Shown here in pieces: positions 35,501 through 47,500 of a DNA stretch of 64,000 nucleotides. The DNA lies in assembly GCF_028858725.1 (NCBI RefSeq), contig NC_084768.1, positions 3,331,853 to 3,395,852 of the forward strand, written 5' to 3'. The stretch comes from Colius striatus. Its lineage: Eukaryota > Chordata > Aves > Coliiformes > Coliidae. A model generated the notes under the pieces. That model did not search any database, was not told the origin of the DNA, and saw only the letters and a program-made list of their open reading frames with translations. Each line of letters begins with the position of its first letter. The first letter of the stretch is position 1. A program made the position numbers and the translations under genes.

Positions 35501-38500
35501 TTTTGCTTCTTGCTCTCTCATGTTACCTCTTCCATGTCTTTTTCCTCCTTCATTTAGCTTGCATACTGCCTAGTATACCCAGCGTGAGGAAGTCAGTTTC
35601 CAGTGCCATAATGTTCCTCTAGTCAACACACTAACAGGTGTCTGGAAGATCAGAGGAATCTGTTTTCTATTCCTCGGTCTTATTATTTGTGTATATTGCT
35701 TTACTAAAGGTCTTTGAAGGGCATGGTCTTACCAATGTGAGAGTCAATTCTCAAATAGAAAGGCTCACCCCAGAGGCAGTTTAGGGCCTAGAATCACAGG
35801 CTTGGTTTTGTTTCAAGTCTCATAGTTTGTGACTGTTCATGGAAGTGGAGAGGGAATGTGCTGAGCAAAAGCTTTGGGGCACGCCTCAGTGCTCACTGTT
35901 CCTGATGCCTGGGCTGGTAGACATCTGCTTCATGTCTTAGACTTGATCCTACAGCTCATCTAAGAGCTTGCTTTAAGGCAACACTGAAAAAAACCACTTG
36001 AAAACTTGTCAGAGGAGGTACCATACAGGACGAGGAGCCCTGTTGTCTGAAACTGCTTGTTAGAAGCACAGGAGGATTTATTTGCCAGTTGATGCCCAGC
36101 TGATGGAAATGTGAAGACCTCCTACCTCAGTGGTCATTGGTAGACAGGAGATATTTGAAGTTGCCCTTTGTGTCAGTCCCTGTGCTTTGCTAGCTAACCC
36201 TCTTGTTGGTGCTCTGTACTCCACTTCTTGCTCTGGGATTTTCCCTCAGTAAGATGGTTATTTTACACCATGTTGATGTTCCCATGCTTGCTTGTTTTTT
36301 TCTTCCCCACAGCAGGTCTTTGTTTGCTTTCTGTCTGCAGTGAAATCCAAGTGTCATGTCATGGATTTACTAGTCTAAAATCTGAATTAAACCAACACCC
36401 CGTTTGTCATTTGTAGACATAAAGCTTTTCCCTGAGAAGCCCTCCTCTTTTCTGCTCTGCCTGCACTGATGAAAACAAAGTCTTTTTTAGCTATGAGATG
36501 ATTTAAAAGGTCTTGGTTAGCCAAACATGTTATTTAGTTCAACTACTTAAAAACAGAATTGATTCCTGTTTCAAGAATACGTGTGTGAAGTTCAGGCCTT
36601 CGGCTGCTTACTGAGAGCCAAGCTATAGACCAGGCTTGTACAGTGTTTATATTGGAACCACCACCAAAGCCTTCTGTGGAAATCTGGCCAGGCACCCTTA
36701 TAGTTGCCAGAATAGCACAATTCAGTATTATATCTAGAGAGAGAAAAATACTTGGGTTTAGGGTGCTTTAGGCTGTATACACACGGTATATTGTTCCAGG
36801 GGATGAGCCAGTATTTCTTGCCCGTTTCTTTTTGCTGCACTATGAGATCCTGAGTATGAAAAGCTGACTTTATTAGGAGCAACACATTGAGCTTTACTAA
36901 TTTGATAAACAGTTAATGACTCCCTTTCTTGTTTGCAATTAAAACAATGCAGGTAATAAGGCATAAAGACAGATCCTCTCCAAGGCAGGCATTCTTTCCG
37001 TTGGAGAGGTCCAAGTTTCAGACTGATAGTGTGTGGTAAAAACTCATGTTGCCAATTTTGCTACCCAAGACAAGACAGGACAGGCCAAGGACTGATGTGT
37101 TCAAGACCACATTTCTCATAGTAGTAAATAACACATCTTTTTAAGTATATTCAGCCTGTGGTTTCTCTTAAACTCACTTTAATAGATTTGTGGTGGCTGT
37201 TTCTGGTAATTTGTAAGTATTAAGTGCTTGATTTCTAGCTGAGAATTAATTTTTTGTTGATGGTAAGCTTTCAAAGTCAGCCTTTAAGAACTCTGAAGGT
37301 TTGGGGGACTGTATAGTAGCTAGCCATTGTTGATGACATTTCTGTTCCAAGATGTTTAGTTAGAGCTGCTGGCGTGGCCCCCGTGTTTATGCAACTGCTG
37401 TTACTCCAAGGAAGCTCTCTCCTCTGTTTTCTCCCCTATTCTCCATTTCTGTGGAGAGTGTCATCCTTGCTTTGACCAGGGACACATCCCTTGGGAGCTG
37501 CCTGGTGAGGACTGTGCTCAGGTACAAACACACCTTGGTGCCCAGGAGTTGGTGCCGAGTTGTGCATCTGGTTTAGGAGCCAGCTACAGTCGGTCCCCGG
37601 AATGCCATCATTAAAGGCCAAGATACACACCGCTATCAGCAGTGTTTGTGTTGGAAACTTCACAGGGTCCATGGCTGCTGTCTGTCTGCCAGATAGCTCT
37701 ATAACTGCTTACAGTTTGTGTTGTCAAAATATTACCACGTAGCCTGACGTTCGGTGGGTGACTCTCTCTCGTGGCAGCAGGACCTCCTGCGTGTTAGTGG
37801 ATGTTGCCGTTTTGTTTAGACTTCATACACAGTTAAATACTGATTGTTGTGGTGGTTGTGCCAGACACCTTTTCTTAGAGCAGTAGGTTCATTCATTTGT
37901 AAAAGCAGAAAAAAGTCCTTTAGAGGAAAGCAGTTTTGTAAACACTAGGTGGGAAAAGTTAGTGACAGTGTCCAGGCTCGGTCAGTAGATGATGATGTGA
38001 GCGTGGGCAAAGTGGTGGCAGCTGGGGGAGGTGCCACCACGGGGGTTATTGCTCCTGCTTTGCTAAACCTCATGTGGGACATGGTGGGTGCCTGTGTTGC
38101 CTTTCTCGTTTGGCTGCCCAGCTGAAGGCAGTGCCATGGCAAGGCTGACCTGGGGAGGGAGGGTGAAAGGTTTTCCTGCCACAGAGCGTGGGTTGGGGCT
38201 GCCGGCTTCTCCATGGGAGAGGGCTGCCGTGGCTGGGCAGAGGGTGCAGCTGTGTGAGCCACAGGAGGTTGGCAACTGGGTATCGACTGTGGCTTTCTGC
38301 TGCACTCAGGGAAGCCCTCTGCTTGCATTCCTTGCAAGTCAATAGGGTAGCACCACCTGACTTGGGCAGCCCACTTCTCCCAGAGCAAACACTCCTTCCC
38401 AGCCCCGATCCCAGGTCACTGCTTGCACCGGAGAGACCAGCTACGTTCAGCGCTGCTGGTGCACGACATTTGGTGATGCACAGCTGAACCTGCTGAGGAA

Positions 38501-41500
38501 CAGTGTGGGTAAAGAGCCCTTCTTGCTTTCCCTGACAGTTCTGCCCCGAGCTGTCAGGAACAGAAACTGTTAACAACATGAAAACAGCCGCAGTGTCGGT
38601 CCTTTCCTAACAGACCCAAGTGTTGAAAGATGTTGGAAGTCAAGTTTAGAGAAGTGCCACAAAAGCTCTCTTAGTGCTTCTGAAAATATTATGAAGCTTT
38701 TGAGTCTAATGTACACAGATATTTACATGCCTGTTTAGGTTGAAGGAGTATACCTTTGCCTAAAACTTGGCACAGAATGTTTTGCTTCTGTAAATTGTCA
38801 CAAATTGGTCTTCTTCTGATAAGTGCTTGGACTGAAATGCTGCACAAACACAACTGGACTGGTAACAGTCTCAGCCCTGCCATGGGCACCACGAGAGCAC
38901 CAGAACAAACACCTTCCTAGAAAAGCCTGGTGTACAAGCCTGGCAATGTTTGCACCAACCAGTGGAAGTCCATGTGAAAATCTTTACTGAGATTGTCATT
39001 TAAAATCTTGCTGATGTTCTCATAGTTTTGAACATCATCATCCCACAGAGGTTGAGTCTCCTTCCCTGGAGACATTCCAACCCACCTGGACGAGTTCCTG
39101 TGTGACCTACTCTAGGTGGTCCTGTTCTGGCAGGGGGGGTTGCATTGGATGCGCTTTCCAGGTCCCTTCTAGCCCTTAAGATCTGTGATTCTGTGTGATT
39201 CTGTAATACAGGCTATTTCCCCCCTCCATTAAAGGTTCAAACAGTTACTGGGAGGTCATGTGGAATCATCTGATTCACAGCCAGCTTTCAAAAGAGCATT
39301 CAGAGCTGTTAGAAAGAAGGTTTTCTGCTGCTATAATCATCACACAAGACTTGGAGTGTTACTCTTGTCATTATTTTAATGCAGGAAATTAAAAAAGGCA
39401 GGTCTGGCCCCCGTTTTCTAAGTGGGACAGAAATAACTTATCCCACCTGATGAGAGGATGGCTGGTGGCTCGGAAACGCTGCCATATTTTATTAATGCAG
39501 TGTTTGACAGCTGCTAACTACTGAAACTAGAGATTGGTGCTCACTTGACTAAAAGGTATCCACCTGATACCAGTCACAGAGAACCCAATTAACCTTTAGG
39601 CTATATATCTTCTATTAAATTAGCAAACTGGCAAGCAGACTGGGCTACTGGAAATTGTCTGCAATGAAACTTTCAGACAAAGCTGGTTGATTGTTTTGCT
39701 TACTCAAATGGTCTCTTGCTACTGTGTGTGGGATTTATCCAGCTCAGAGAATAACAGATACCCAGTTTGCTACTCGCTCTTTCTTCTTGGGGGTGATTAA
39801 TGTTCATCTCTTCATTCTGGCCAGCAAGCTGATAATCAGTTGTTGGGGGTGTGCATATACCTTGCTCATCACAGAATCTTAAGGGTTGGAAGGGACCTCA
39901 AAAGCTCATCCTGTGTAACCCCCTTGCCAGAGCAAGACAACCTAGAGTAGGGCACACAGGAACTCATCCAGATGGTTTGGAATGTCTCCAGAGAAGGAGA
40001 CTCCACAGCCCATCTGGGCAGCCCCTGCCAGTGCTCCCTCACCTCAACAGGGAACAAGTTTTTCCTTGGAACCTCTTCTGTTCCAGCTGGTACCCGTTGC
40101 CCCTTCTCCTATCACTGGACATCACGGACATCATTGGACATCATTGAGAACAGCCTGGCTGTTCACTCCCTTAATCATCTTTGTGGCCTTGCTGTTGTTG
40201 GGGAATAGTTACAGCAAACTGACACACACTTCTTGCACTTGCTCCCACCCCTGCCACCCCCTGCTCTCACCCCAGTAATTAGTAGGAGCAAATAACACTC
40301 TTGGAATTGATTCTACATTGAGCATCTGTGCAGTAACTGAGAGAAGATACTTTTCAGGGGGTATTCTGGGAACAATTATCTGCTGGTTGAAAGAATATTC
40401 ATTATTAAAAGAGTGAAAATCTGTTCAAGGGGAATAGAGCAGCTCCAGGGAACTGGAGCAACTGTTGTAGTTCAGGACGGCGGTGCCTGCCCTCAGCAAA
40501 CCGCACGATGTGCTGTTGCCGGTATTTCTGGTCTGTGTGGTATTTTAACTATGCTAGCTGTACTTGAGAGAAATGGTGGGGGTTTTGCTTTTTAATGAGC
40601 TGTGGTGTTACTCATCTTTTATCAAAAGACAGTCAACAGGACACCCTGTTGTGCTTATGTGACTTTATATAAGTGAATCAAATTCAGTATGCTGTATATT
40701 TTGTCATCCGAGATAAAAGCCATGCTGCAGTAGTAGTGTAACCAGCCCTCTGAAAAACAAATACTGGGTAGTGTTTCTATGGTGAAACGTTCTGTTTATT
40801 GGGGAAGTTTTAGGGTTTGTTGGTCAGTCTGAGTTGTTTGGGTTTTTTCCAACTGAAGATGAATTTATCCACTTATTTGGTCTGGTGGATTATTGGTCTG
40901 ATGTTACTTGTACTTTTCTGTTTCAGGAGATCCATGACTTATTTAAAGATTACGAAATCAAGTACTGTTACGTGGACAGAAATAAAAGAACTGGTAAGAA
41001 CTTGGTTCTAGGGGGAGAGAGGCACAGCAATTAACCTCTGTCATTGGAGAGAAGCTGTTGGGAGGTGGCGTAACTTGTTTTGGTCTCTCGCAGCGTTCGT
41101 TACTCTGCTGAACGGAGACCAGGCTCAAGACGCCATTCAGAAGTTTCACCAGCATCCTCTGCGGGGAAAAGAGATCTCAGTGCAGCTCCAGCCAACAGAT
41201 GCTCTGCTCTGCATCACCAATTTGCCCATTTCATTTACCTTAGAAGAGTTTGAAGAACTTGTGCGTGCCTACGGCAACGTCGAGAGGTGTTTTTTGGTCT
41301 ATAACGAAGTCACTGGCCATTCCAAGGGCTATGGCTTTGTGGAATACATGAAGAAGGACTCTGCAGCCAAGGCAAGGCTGGAGCTTCTGGGGAAGCAGTT
41401 AGAGGAGAACACTCTCTTTGCACAGTGGATGGATGTGAACCAGCTGACAACCAATCTTATTCACTCCAAGTGCCTTTGTGTAGATAAAGTCCAAAAAGAC

Positions 41501-44500
41501 TGTGCTGACTCGAAAGAGCTGATCCAAGCCTTCTCACTCCAGTACAAACCCATTTTCTGCCAGGTACGTTGAGTTTATCTCTTTTGGAACATCTTGGTTG
41601 TGATTAGAGTGGCCCTGTATTTGCATTTCACTGCCTGCTGAGTTGTCCTTTTGGTTTTCATTTGAGTGGTGGATGGTTATTCACGTGCACCTGGTGCTTT
41701 ATTGATGTGTGGAGGGATTGGTTGGTGTTACCTGGCCATTCTGCAGGAGCCCCCTCCCTCAAAGCACCAATAAGATGTTTACAAGACATCTTCTCCTCCT
41801 GTATCTTATTGAGAAGAATTTTGGGTCTGTTTTGGAGAGCTTTTAAACATTGCTGATGGTTTTGTTGCTCAGTAAAGAAAGCCAGCGTGTGTGACTCCCA
41901 CAAGTGTAGCAGCTTAGATGATGGAGAATAGACAGAGATGTAGATATCTGCAAGGATCTAAGGTGTTTTTTCACTCACTGGAGAAGATGTAGGCTTGGAA
42001 TCTTGTAGTCACTGGGCTGTCCAGTGATAGAAGTGCTGTGTCTTTTGGAAAGCTTGCAGGTACAGAAGAGGTAGATCCTTAAGGTAGATCCTTATTGAGC
42101 CTTTGCAAGTCTAAAGGTTTCCTTCTCACCTTCATGGCTTGTGAGGTTCCAGGCCACAAATAAATTGTTGCTCCTAGAAGTCCAGAGTACCATAAACAGG
42201 AAGCAGAAATGGTCACACAGTTGGGTATGATTTCAGTTGGTTGGTTGGTTGGGATTTTTCTGAGGATCTTGAAAGGCTACTGGGGGATTACCTCAGGGGT
42301 AAGTAACCAGAGAGTCACAGCATCTAAGATGGGCTGGCTCATCTGCCTTGGTATTATCTGTTTGGTTAAAGCCCATCCTCAGACCTGATCGATCCAAATA
42401 TACCAGGAGATGCATAAACTGGAAGTACATCACCCCAGCAACCGCCTGTCCCGTGTCAGTTTCTCAGTTCAGTGTGTCTGGCCTCAGCTTCACCTGGATG
42501 ACTACATTGAGGAGCCTTTGCTCCATGTTGTTTTCATCCTGTAAGAAGGTTTTAAATGCTGTAATCAAATTACTTGCTCAATCTTTGCTTCATTAGCTAA
42601 CCAGATTGATCCTTTAAAGTCTTTTACTTCAGACAGGGCTTTTTCTTTTTGCCCAGCTGTCAGATAAGCTGGAGGCTGTTGTCAGCTCCCCCAACAGTTT
42701 TTCAACATCCTTTAAAAGTGCTGAAGTTCAAAGGATAACAGTCTTCTTGGATAGTTTTCACTAACATTCTTCTACTGTGTAGTTAGAGGCACTTAAAAAA
42801 TGGACTTTTACCTTCTTTCTTAAATTATAACAATCCACAGGTCACATTTGGTGTAGGTGAGGAGAGCCTGTGGAGGCATTATGTCAGCAAATGGCACTAA
42901 ATACATGTTTCTGTAAAAGACAGGAATGAAACAGTATGCATTTGGGTGTCTAGGAAATAGACACCCAGTCAGAAACAGCCAAGAAAACACTCTTGGCACG
43001 TTCTCATGTTGCATGTCGCTCATATAAACACACTGTGTTACAGAAGGATAGCCAGAAGTATGATAGTGGAAGAAGAATAGGTTTACTGATGACAACTTAG
43101 AATTCATTCTCAGTGGTTCCCAGAGGATAAACATGGGATGTGTTCTCAGTCATGCCTCATGTTTCCACTGGGCACCCGACACGTACTGATGGGTAAGGAA
43201 GGCTCTGCCTCAAGAGGTGGCTTGCAGATGTAATGGGTGAGTGATGGAGGAACCCCATGGGCTGAGAGGGGAAGCAGCTCTCCAGAGAGGGAAGGCAGGA
43301 GGGTGAAGGTAGGTAAACAAGTAGTTCAGATTTGGTAGGTGAAAAGGGAAGGTGGTGGATGAATCCTCCTTGCAACGGTGCTAATTCGGTCTGGTTTTAC
43401 AGTGGGATGGCCTGAAAATTAAGAAGGGAGAAGAAGGAAGGCCTGAGATGATGTGGGAAAAGGAAAGAAGGAGGTGTGACATGATGGGTAGAGACCTCAG
43501 AGGAAAACTAGGAGAGGACAGGGTAGCAGAACCCTGGGTGGGAAGGGAATTTCACCAGAGAGTGACCAGAAGTGCCTTTGTCTGGCAGACTCCTGGAAGA
43601 ACAAACACATCTTAGAAAAGCAATTAAAGTGTTTATTCACACTCTTGTTACTTTATTTCTTTGTGACTACAGTCTGCCTCTTCCTTCTGTTTCCTTGCCT
43701 TGGCCAGTCCAGCTCCTGCACTCACATAGTCCCTCCACGAGGCCCCTTTGGACCATTTTGCCCATCTCCTGGTGCAGCTTGAACGTGGCTGTCGTGCTGG
43801 TTTTGTGGCTTACTTCTGCTTGGTAACTCTAATGCAGCACTTCATTGTGTAAATAGGATCTTTCACCTAAAATTCTTAGCTGGACTCTTAAAGGTCCTTT
43901 CCCATTGTTATAATTCTATGAAATCATGAAATAAACTCTGGTTTAATTTGCTTTATTTCTTTTCTTGGAATAAATCTCTCTATTAACAATAGAAATGTTC
44001 TGTCAGGAAGAGCTGAAGCCAGATACTTACACGTGGGTCTTAGAGAAATGACATTTCCTAGGATTGACTGAAACATACTTTGTCCTTTGCTTCAACAAAA
44101 CAGACCAGAAAACTTCATTTCTTTCTTTATATCAACTTGGAATTGTCAGTAGGAGGTGTGCACTGATACCTACCTAGATCCCAGAGGGCTTTTCTTCAGT
44201 ACTTGTTTACTTAGGAAGTTAAAAACCTCCTGGTGTGATTGTAAGAACACTGATGGCTGCACTTTCACGTGTCAAGGGGTATTTTTGAAGTCCACATGAA
44301 ACTGCAATATGTTCCAGAGCTGCAAACCATTCCTTTCACTTCAGGTCTTGACCAGTGCAGCTGATGTCAAAATGCAATGCAATGCTTCACACAGGTACAC
44401 ACACACACACACACATCTCTCTGAGGCATGTGTATATCCATGTGTGCATTCATGCCTCAGAACCTGTGTGCTCTCCCAGAGGCCAGGCTTTAACAGGGGC

Positions 44501-47500
44501 ATTAAGGATATCACAACCCTTTATATTCTCCCTGATCTTTGAGGTTTTTGGTTTCCATATAGTGTAAATTGGGAGACCTAATAGTTTGGAATGGAATTGT
44601 TTTTATGCAGTGAAATCTGGAGGAGATTTCCTCTCTTCCACATCAGAGCTAGGCTCAGTATGTCATTTCTGTTCCTTTTGGGACTGGAGGTATTTGCCTA
44701 AGCTTTACTCACCTCCTTTTTTGTTTGATTTAAATCTGCTCATTCTGCTGTAAAACTCCACAAAGGACAGAGCATTGTTTGACATGTAAGCCTGTTTCCA
44801 GGCTGCTTGATTGATCAGTCTCACATCTTCTCCTGGCTTTAAATGCAACCACAGACTTGATATTCCCTTTAAAAGCAGCGTGCATCAGCGGAATTTGCAG
44901 CGTCACGAGCTGCAACAGCAACCGTGTCGTCTGATGGGTGATGCTTTGATTATTGCAGGCTTCAAAACAGGACAATAATGAGTTTAGAGTTCTTATGCTG
45001 CAAAGTAAAAATTATTGCAGCATAGAGCTGTGGTGACAATTCCCTTCTCATTCCTTCTTTATCCTGAAGACACGTGTTAAATACGTTTCGTAGCTCAGGT
45101 TCTCCACAAGGTTAGGTTGAAGCAAAGGTGGTAGATCAAGTAGATGAAAGCATGCATGCCAAACATTACATGAAGCTCTGACATCCACCTTACATCTAGC
45201 ACATTTGAGAGAGAAGCACACTGATTTGGGTAGACATTGCCATTGTTAGTGATGTATTCCCCAGGGGGACGAGTGGAAGCACTGCGAGGCGCTTGCTGAG
45301 GTTCTGCTTTTGGCTCAGTGCACTGTGAAATGTTGTTTCAGTTTGCTCAGGATGAAGACAGTTACATTGGTGACTTCGCAGTGGTTGAGTATGAAACTGC
45401 AGAGCAGGCTGAGAAGGTGCAAGAAGTCACAGATGGCATGACTGTCAAAGGGAGGAGAGTCCAGGTGTCCTACTGTGCTCCGGGAGCGCCAGGCAGGAGC
45501 ACGTTAGCAGCACTGATAGCAGCACAGAGGATGGTAAGATACTGGGAAATCTGTGTTCAGAATAAGTTTGATAGACCTTGGGCATCCTGAGTTGGGTTGG
45601 AGGGATTCAGCAGCTTTGCTTTAGGGAAAAGGAGCCAAGCTTCTGGAAGCATTACTTGGTATCTAGTCAGCCCAGTTCAGTCTCCTTAGGCAAAGCCTTG
45701 TACTTGGAGGAGAAAGGATGAGATATGGCCATAAGACCACAAAGTTACACTTATGTAGCTCTGGGATTTCAGTGAATTACATTTTCTGTGCAAGAAATAG
45801 TTCCAATTCAAAACAAAAGTAACTGGAAGTGGAGCCATTTGACAAGCTAAACCTTGGCTCGAAAGAGAGAGGTGAGAATTTGTCGGTTTTCAGGTAAATT
45901 TCGAGGTAGGAGAAATAGTTTCATTTCATGCTTGATGTGGAAGAAAGCTTTTCCCACCCACATGTCTTATCAAATTATTTCCTAGAAAATTGGATGTGAT
46001 AAGTGTTACATGAAACTGTCTCCTTAAAAGTTGAAGCAGAACAGCCTCTTTAACTCCACACTTGATAAAAGAGAGGAGTGGCGCTGTTGTAAGGTGGCCT
46101 GTGAGTGTTCATGTTAACAATGCCTTTCCTCTTCTCCTTTGTTGACAACTCTGTCTTGGTTTAAGGGGAAAAAAACCCAGAAACCTGTCTCAGGGAGAAT
46201 AATGCATTTGAAGTTTTGGGGGAATAGCTTGTTAGGGGTTGCATTTGAAGGAGAAGGAGCAGGACACAGGGAAGGAGATGCTGGGGTTATCGTCTGTGCC
46301 AGATGTGATGTTACTGTTTGAGGGATTTAGATGTATTCTTTGTTTTCTCCTGATTCTGACACTTGTATCTCTCAATTGGAGATGAGGAACAACAGGAAAG
46401 GCTTGCTCCCAGAGCCAAACCCAGTGCAGATCATGAAGAGTTTGAATAACCCAGCAATGCTGCAGATGCTGCTGCAGCCCCAGTTGCGTGGACACGCTGT
46501 TAAACCTGGTAAGTTGTTTTAGGCCTGTTTTCAAAACAGAAGAACCCCTGTTCCTGGTGATACAAGGTATTCAGCAAAGGAGAGAATCAGGAATGCTGCC
46601 CTAAAGTCCATGCAGAGGTTGTTTCAGTGTGTGTCAGATCTGAATTTTGCAGCCTTTCTCCTGCTGTTTCCAGTGTGTGTCTTTGCTCACTTGGGTGCTA
46701 CCGTGGTCATACACAGCACTAGCCAAAAACATTTCTCTGCCTTCTTGTTAGGATGGATGTGATTAGACATTGAAAACAATCTTATCACATTTCAGATGGT
46801 GGAAGTATTAGGAACAGGAATGAGAACAGATAAATTTGTAGAGTCAAGTAGGGGACAGCTGAGAGTTTGTGACCTAATCTCCTGACAGAAGATCCACAGA
46901 AACCGTCTGCGAGGTGAACGCTTTAGTGAAGCAGCACTTCAGCTAATGCTGAGGCTTCAAAGCACTTCAGATAATGCTGTGCCCTCACAGCCATTTCTGC
47001 ATCTCTGAGCAAACCTCTGAGCTTAAAGCAGCTCTGTGAAAGTACATTTGGTCTCTGATATGCTCTTAATTGCAGGTCAAAGCTTGCCTCATTGCAGATT
47101 TCCATTATATGACCTTTAGTATAATGGAAAGTCTCATGGAAACCAAATGTGGAGAACAGAGAATAAAAAGATCTTTAAAGTGTTTTATTTGCCAAACTTG
47201 TAAAATACTATCACCTTGTGTTTCTCAAACAGTTCTTGGAGCATCTGCAGGTTTACCTCACCTTATCAACTCAGCAGTTGGCCCACCTTTTTTGCAGCTG
47301 AATAAAATTCATCAGGTAGGTAACAAAAGATTTCTGCCAAAGTACACGCTTGTGGAGACCTTAGCACAAACATATTCTCAGAGTTTTGAAGAACTAAAAC
47401 AAAGTGTTTTCCTTAAAGCTTTCTAAAACCAGCACTCTCTTGTGAGATGCCCATGGGGATGTAAGAGCAGACTTTCCACAAGTGAGTTATTTCGTCTTTA

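Larger units (their letters stand above)
29570..40926 (+). other. RAVER2: RAVER2 intron 1
   Basis: The intron is 11.4 kb and begins in the CpG island. It contains CR1 copies at 33284-33575 (minus), 34770-35199 (plus), 39043-39205 (plus) and 39868-40190 (minus), and a possible tRNA-derived SINE relic near 32.0 kb. No nested gene could be supported on either strand. Confidence 0.78.
41564..45341 (+). other. RAVER2: RAVER2 intron 3
   Basis: The intron is 3.8 kb with ends gtacgt and gtttcag. It holds a (TTGG)4 run at 42237-42252, a doubtful CR1 tail at 43879-43920 and an AC microsatellite at 44397-44415. Open frames are short and featureless. Confidence 0.75.

Noticed and set aside
29570-40926. 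A microRNA gene (miR-101-1 is known near JAK1)
   Set aside because: From memory that locus lies on the far side of JAK1, and no matching hairpin was noticed in this window.
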